Source: Semisulcospira habei (taxonomy: Eukaryota > Mollusca > Gastropoda > Semisulcospiridae). From it: a stretch of DNA of 64,000 nt. The notes under the pieces are model-generated. The model had not been told where the DNA came from. It worked only from the letters and a program-made list of their open reading frames with translations, and ran no database searches. Positions within the stretch are counted from its first letter, which is position 1. Each line of letters opens with the position of its first letter. The stretch is taken from contig BTPG01000007.1 in NCBI GenBank assembly GCA_036245525.1, positions 165,998,976 to 166,062,975 of the forward strand. Direction: 5' to 3'. The position numbers and the translations under genes are program-made. Shown here one piece after another: positions 59,374 to 64,000 of the stretch.

Positions 59374-59469
59374 ATGATGGCGGGTGTGTTCGACTTCGAG
59401 TTCCACGAGCCAGACCTCATCGACGGAGGCGAGTCCGATGATGAATACTTTGTCCCAGACGAAGTGCAG
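59374..59469 (+). CDS. p70 ribosomal S6 kinase, first coding exon (partial gene)
   Basis: 32 codons from tandem ATGs (59374, 59377) to donor CAG|GTAAGA. The peptide starts MMAGVFDFEFHEPDL and then turns acidic (GGESDDEYF). Animal p70 S6 kinases begin at the equivalent place with MAGVFDIDL or MAAVFDLDL followed by an acidic stretch and an intron; FDFEF fits the TOS motif (F-D/E-hydrophobic-D/E-hydrophobic) that docks on Raptor in TORC1. S6K phosphorylates ribosomal protein S6 and drives growth. No glycine-rich loop or other kinase exon is visible in 59470-64000, so intron 1 is at least 4.5 kb. The call rests on a short peptide, so another acidic N-terminus is possible; an upstream-extended start cannot be excluded. 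Confidence 0.65.
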
Positions 59470-61744
59470 GTAAGATGATGGACGCTTGCTTTCTCCGCAT
59501 TTTCACCCATGTCATCACTTTGTTCCCTCGATCTTATTTTGTCTGAAAAATTATACAATCACTACGTTATTGTACGGTATCATAACCTTTTTCTTTGAAT
59601 CGCTAAAGAAACCATCGAAAAATAAAGCCGTTACAGATTGCACCGCCCTTGAATTTTATGCTCTGTCCTCGCACTCTCACGAAAGGCATTTTATTTCTAC
59701 TTCTAGCAGATGGGGCTATTTTTAGATCTCTCCTTGACGTCCACGTTGAATCATTCGCATTAATAGTGTGTTTTGTTATGACGGTCGGCTATGTTGTCTG
59801 ATTCTTTGTTTCTAAGGACACGTATTATGTTTTTGTAAGTGACCTACTCACCTAGATATTACGACAAAAGAAATCCATCCGCTAAGTTCGGGTTGGGCTT
59901 GCATTGCATGGTGTAAAAGTGGGAGTAACAGGTTGCTTGATCACCTTACACGAAGGCTTACAAAGTTAATAGACCCCATATGGTATCTAGTCACTAAGCA
60001 TCTCAACAATACTGTATCAAGTTTGTTTGGAGTCACAGATCATCAAAAGCTTTTGTCAGTGGTGCAAATAGCTCCATTCTGAACAAGAACCAGCGTGTCG
60101 GTTTTCTAAAAGTAACGATGTTACACACATTTAAGTGTCATTATTTATTGTAATGGGAACCATGTTGATGTTGGCTTTGGGGGGAGGGGGGATACACCAT
60201 AATTTGAGCCAAGGTTTAGTTGAGGATTGCATCCAAGAAGTTGAAGACGCATACATGTATTACTATTAATTTGCACAGCTCTCGCAGCATACAACAATTT
60301 ACTCGCACACAAATATCAGGAAATCTATTGTTTGCAGTTTTTATACAGTGTTATGATGCACAAAGCTACGGATTACAGGTATTTAAAGAAATATTTATCT
60401 AGATCTGATGACATCCTGGCACTAAACTTAGGCGAAAGTATGTTGCTTCAATAGTGATCAACAGTACTTATACACAATGAGCTACTGTACAACTACAAGT
60501 AATAGGCAGTACCATAGACCTCACAGAATATCGTGCTTATTCACTGTCATATGAAATTTGCTGAGGCTTAGCTGTTCTTATTCAAATACCTTATCTACCC
60601 TGCACCACTATTGTTTTTCATATTCAAGTGGCTATGCTCCTTGAGCGAGAGGAGCGCGACCAACCATTGTCACAGGTTGCTCTTCACCATGCATTGTTTT
60701 GTCATCTTGAACATATTTGACACATTTTACAAAAATGGAACGCGTCTACTTCACTTATAATGAGGTTGGATATATATATAACAACACTTTTCATAGGTCC
60801 TTATAACGAGGTCAGATATATAACAACACTTTTTATAGGTCCTGACAGCACACTTGCTGTGTAAATTACTTCGCTTGTAACAATCCTTTACAAGAAAAAT
60901 TTGGTACCCTGATGATTTATTATATATCTGGAGTTTACTGTATTTTACAACACAGGTCAAATCCGTCCTGTAGGGCCAAAAGTTTGGTGCACATCACGAG
61001 CAAGCTTAAACATATATAACAAACTACCTATTCCTGATCAGAAAAGAAATGAGTTTGAAAGTGATTCAGACATGTATAGATGAAGGTTACAGTAGTGACA
61101 AGGGTTACAGTTCTGATGCAGTAGCTCTGTCACCCATTCTGTTGTTTCTTGACTATTACAGAGATGTAGTCAAAGGTACAAATCAGCACACACTAGGGAC
61201 ACCGAAAGTTGAGTAAAAAATGGATGTAATGGGTAACATTGGATTCCAATTGCCATAGTATGCCCATCACATGGTCATGCAATGAGGATGATCTCGAGAT
61301 TGTGGGCAGGCCACTTGTGAGTAAACATCAAGTAGTAACCCAGAAGCAAATGGACCAATATAACCAAGCAGAAAAAACAAAAGTGATGGGTATTTTATTA
61401 CAATGCTAGTAAGCCTGTTGGAAATAACTCACACCTGCATGGCCTCACCCTGATCGTGATAATAATACTGTGACCATAGGACCATGATGAACAGTCCAGT
61501 AACATTTCTGTAAACAATTCAGCTCAGAAAGTATGGTGTAATTCAGCAGGTTTCAATTTTAAAATAAGCATGATTTGTTTTTTTCTGTTTGGCTAGTTAA
61601 TTATGTCATATGGACAGTCTGATAACTAGTATTTTTTTTAGTAATACCTAGAGCAGGTCAGTACAACTGCAAATGCTGTGTCAGGTTGTCGTAGGTCACA
61701 TGGATCATGGAAATCTAGATCAGGTAATCTTATTATGTGTTTTC
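59470..61744. other. probable S6K intron 1, no exon seen
   Basis: No kinase-like reading frame. 60757-60840 has a local duplication of TATAACAACACTTTT.ATAGGTCCT. Confidence 0.5.
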
Positions 61745-62482
61745 AAGTCCCTTCTATTCATAGAATGGACATTTTAGGATGGGTCGCAGAGGGGCAAATT
61801 TAATAGCATGTCCATGATGTCGTTTCAGAAAAGAATTAAAACACTAAAAAAAACCTTTACTTCTAGAGAAAGTCGGACTGGCGGTGACGTAAAAGAGTCA
61901 ACTCCGTCACCACGCAGACACTGACATAATACTCTATATGATGACGTCATTCTCCCTTGCGCGCGGGGCTCTCTCTCTCTCACTCAAACATGCGTACATC
62001 TCCAGGAGGAATAGATCCTCATGCACCCTCCAGGTGCATGAAGATCTTTGCCTCTTGGAAATGTTTGGAGCGCATGCACGCACTAACATGCACACACACA
62101 CATCGACATGCTTTCAGAAGAGCATGCAGGTGACCCATGTACTTAGTATTATATATATCTAGGTAAAGTCAACCTGCTTTCACACAAATTATAGCAAAAC
62201 TGAAATTGTACCGTGAAGTTCTAGTTTTGTCACCATTTTCTCAAGCTTATGAAGTGAAAATGAAACTAGTATCACTTAAAATTTACGTAATTTTAACTAC
62301 GTTGCGTCATGACATTTGACAAATGAGTGACGTGCATGTCCTGCGCCCCTTGTAGAACTCACTGACGCATTGGCAGATCTGTGAGACTTTTTCAATAGGA
62401 GATAATTCAACAGCAGAATCAGGTCAATGACAAAAGGTAGAGACCATTGACAGTGAGGACAGCTCTCATATAGAAGGGACTT
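61745..62482. mobile_element. TIR element, 738 bp (copy C)
   Basis: AAGTCCCTTCTAT (61745-61757) and ATAGAAGGGACTT (62470-62482) are inverted. The interior is collinear with copies A/B at 37195-40096, including GCATGTCCATGATGTC, CTCCGTCACCACGCAGAC and an F2-like inner hairpin (about 62000-62058). No ORF; non-autonomous. Confidence 0.85.
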
Positions 62483-64000
62483 TTGTGGGTTATGGTTCAT
62501 CCCATCTTGTTATTAATGGGGGGGGGGGGGGGAGGGGGGTTGGAAGTGTCATGATACAATTGATAGTGTTGTAACCTGTACACATTGTACACTTTCATTC
62601 ACATGTGGCAGTTTTGATGGGGATAGATCTGCATGCACCATCCAATGAATAACTAAGTAAAGGTAGTGCCTGGTTGGTACCAGTGATTACTGAACAGCTC
62701 AAAGGTAGTGCAAGCTTAGCTCTTGAGTTGTCATATGTGATCCATCTCCTGAAGAGGTGAACATAATGTTTATAATGCTTAGGACTAAAACTAAAATGCA
62801 TGCCATCTGTCAGATTTTGATTTTAATTATTCTGAATAAGTTACATTGGACTCCGGTTGATGATTATGAAACTTTCTTTCACTGTGGTAGGAATTTTGAC
62901 ATTAAAATGAGCTGATACACTACTACTTTATTAATGTGTTATTTCTAGTTTTGCCATTGCTAACATCCATCATCATGTTATAAGTACTTTATAATGTAGT
63001 AATTCCAAGAAAGGGGGATATATTTAATAAGGATAGATATTTAATGTCAGTGTCAACACAGACACCAGACCATGTGCCCTTCGCTAAAGCAGACCCTTTT
63101 GGAGCAATGACCCATATGATTATGAGAAATCATCTTCCATTAAAGATCAGTCACCTGTCTTTAATGACATTGACAGGTGACATTGTTTGTCCTTGAGAGA
63201 GAACTTCTAAATTAAGACCTTTTTATATTAAAAAGCTGGTTGCTCAAAACAGATTCCACTGTATCACTTAATCACAGATTCAGTGAATGTGATAATGTGT
63301 CTTTGTTTGGGTTTGGCGTGTTTAATTGTACACATACATGTACTGATAATGATAATTGCTAGGTGCTGCATTACAAACAACATAAATAACGCACACTTGT
63401 ATGAAGGTAGATTACTGGTGAGTGTTCAGGGTGTTTGCTTTGTTGTATGTTGCTGTGTGAATTTTTTATGTTGAAGACTGTTAATCCAAATTACATACTG
63501 GCACACAATACATTTTCATCTTGAATTGTAATTTGTAATGGGATGCTTTGATTGCTACTTGATGGAGTAAGGATTGATTCAGTGCTTGGTGTTCTTGATC
63601 TGACCCAGACAGTTTTGTATTGAAAATGTGCCTTTTTGCAGATTTTGGATGCAGACCATTATCGAATGGAAAGATGGATAATCCTCCACCTCATAAGAGG
63701 CTTTCCCCCCCCCCCCCCTCCTCCTTCCCCCTGTTTTTGTATTTAGCCACCAGTACTGTAAACAGTAATGGTGGCTGCATGCTGGAAGGGGTTTCTGGGG
63801 TCGCACTTACTCAAAAGTAACCCCTGTGTATTAAAAGCAAAAAAATCTTCCCACACGCAGTTTTCAGGGAGGTATGTGTTTGCTGTATATGCTAAAAAAT
63901 GTGTTTGTTTAGAATGTGTTAGGCATTGCTACAATATCTGGCTGTAATGATTACTAGTTTCCATGAAATTTGATAAACACAAAAATGTTTTAACGCGGTC
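62483..64000. other. probable S6K intron 1, no exon seen
   Basis: Contains a G tract (62519-62540), a degenerate F1 copy (about 62625-62755) and a pyrimidine tract (63704-63731). No coding exon recognised to the window end. Confidence 0.5.

Overview
This is animal (metazoan) nuclear DNA: coding exons are short, bounded by GT/AG introns, and buried in transposable elements. Repeat content (DIRS-like tyrosine-recombinase retroelements, single-ORF LINEs with RNase H, a tRNA-derived SINE, AGGTCA-bearing tandem repeats) and the diverged protein sequence suggest a marine invertebrate, probably a mollusc or other lophotrochozoan. That placement is inference; no taxon-specific gene is present.

Two genes are recognisable, both on the + strand. 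(1) The last 17 coding exons of GCN1, the HEAT-repeat activator of the eIF2-alpha kinase GCN2, run from 5962 to the stop codon at 53937-53939 and encode about 982 residues, including the region that in other species binds GCN2. The 5' two-thirds of the gene lies left of the window. (2) At 59374-59469 is what looks like the first coding exon of p70 ribosomal protein S6 kinase, recognised from its N-terminal MAGVFDFEF (a TOS motif), behind a compact GC-rich promoter-like block. Its kinase exons are not in the window. GCN1 (amino-acid starvation sensing) and S6K (TORC1 output) would thus be head-to-tail neighbours.

Nearly everything else is mobile or repetitive. Three DIRS-like elements (1-4366 partial, 14004-20616, 27327-34167) are shown by inverted terminal repeats, an internal complementary region and decayed tyrosine recombinase; each has its own GC-rich tandem array near its left part. 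A 4.5 kb LINE (40297-44824, - strand) has APE endonuclease, RT and RNase H with a 13-bp target duplication and one frameshift in the main ORF. A second LINE family is present as a 2.3 kb copy (46832-49095, +) and a fragment (4371-4766, -). Two solo LTRs (24235-25135, 38290-39146) have perfect 5-bp target duplications. A TIR element family (61745-62482; composite 37195-40096) and a 331-bp retroposon with an 18-bp target duplication are nested together.

The most unusual signal is a large set of very short foldback elements (about 70-230 bp) that end in TTAA and have near-perfect hairpin cores. At least five sequence families occur more than 40 times, mostly in GCN1 introns and often within tens of bases of splice sites. 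Nested copies show TTAA target duplication directly. Arms stay complementary even where their sequence differs between copies. One family has given rise to a 37-bp minisatellite that was later split by the third DIRS element; another underlies a second tandem array at 49096-49390.
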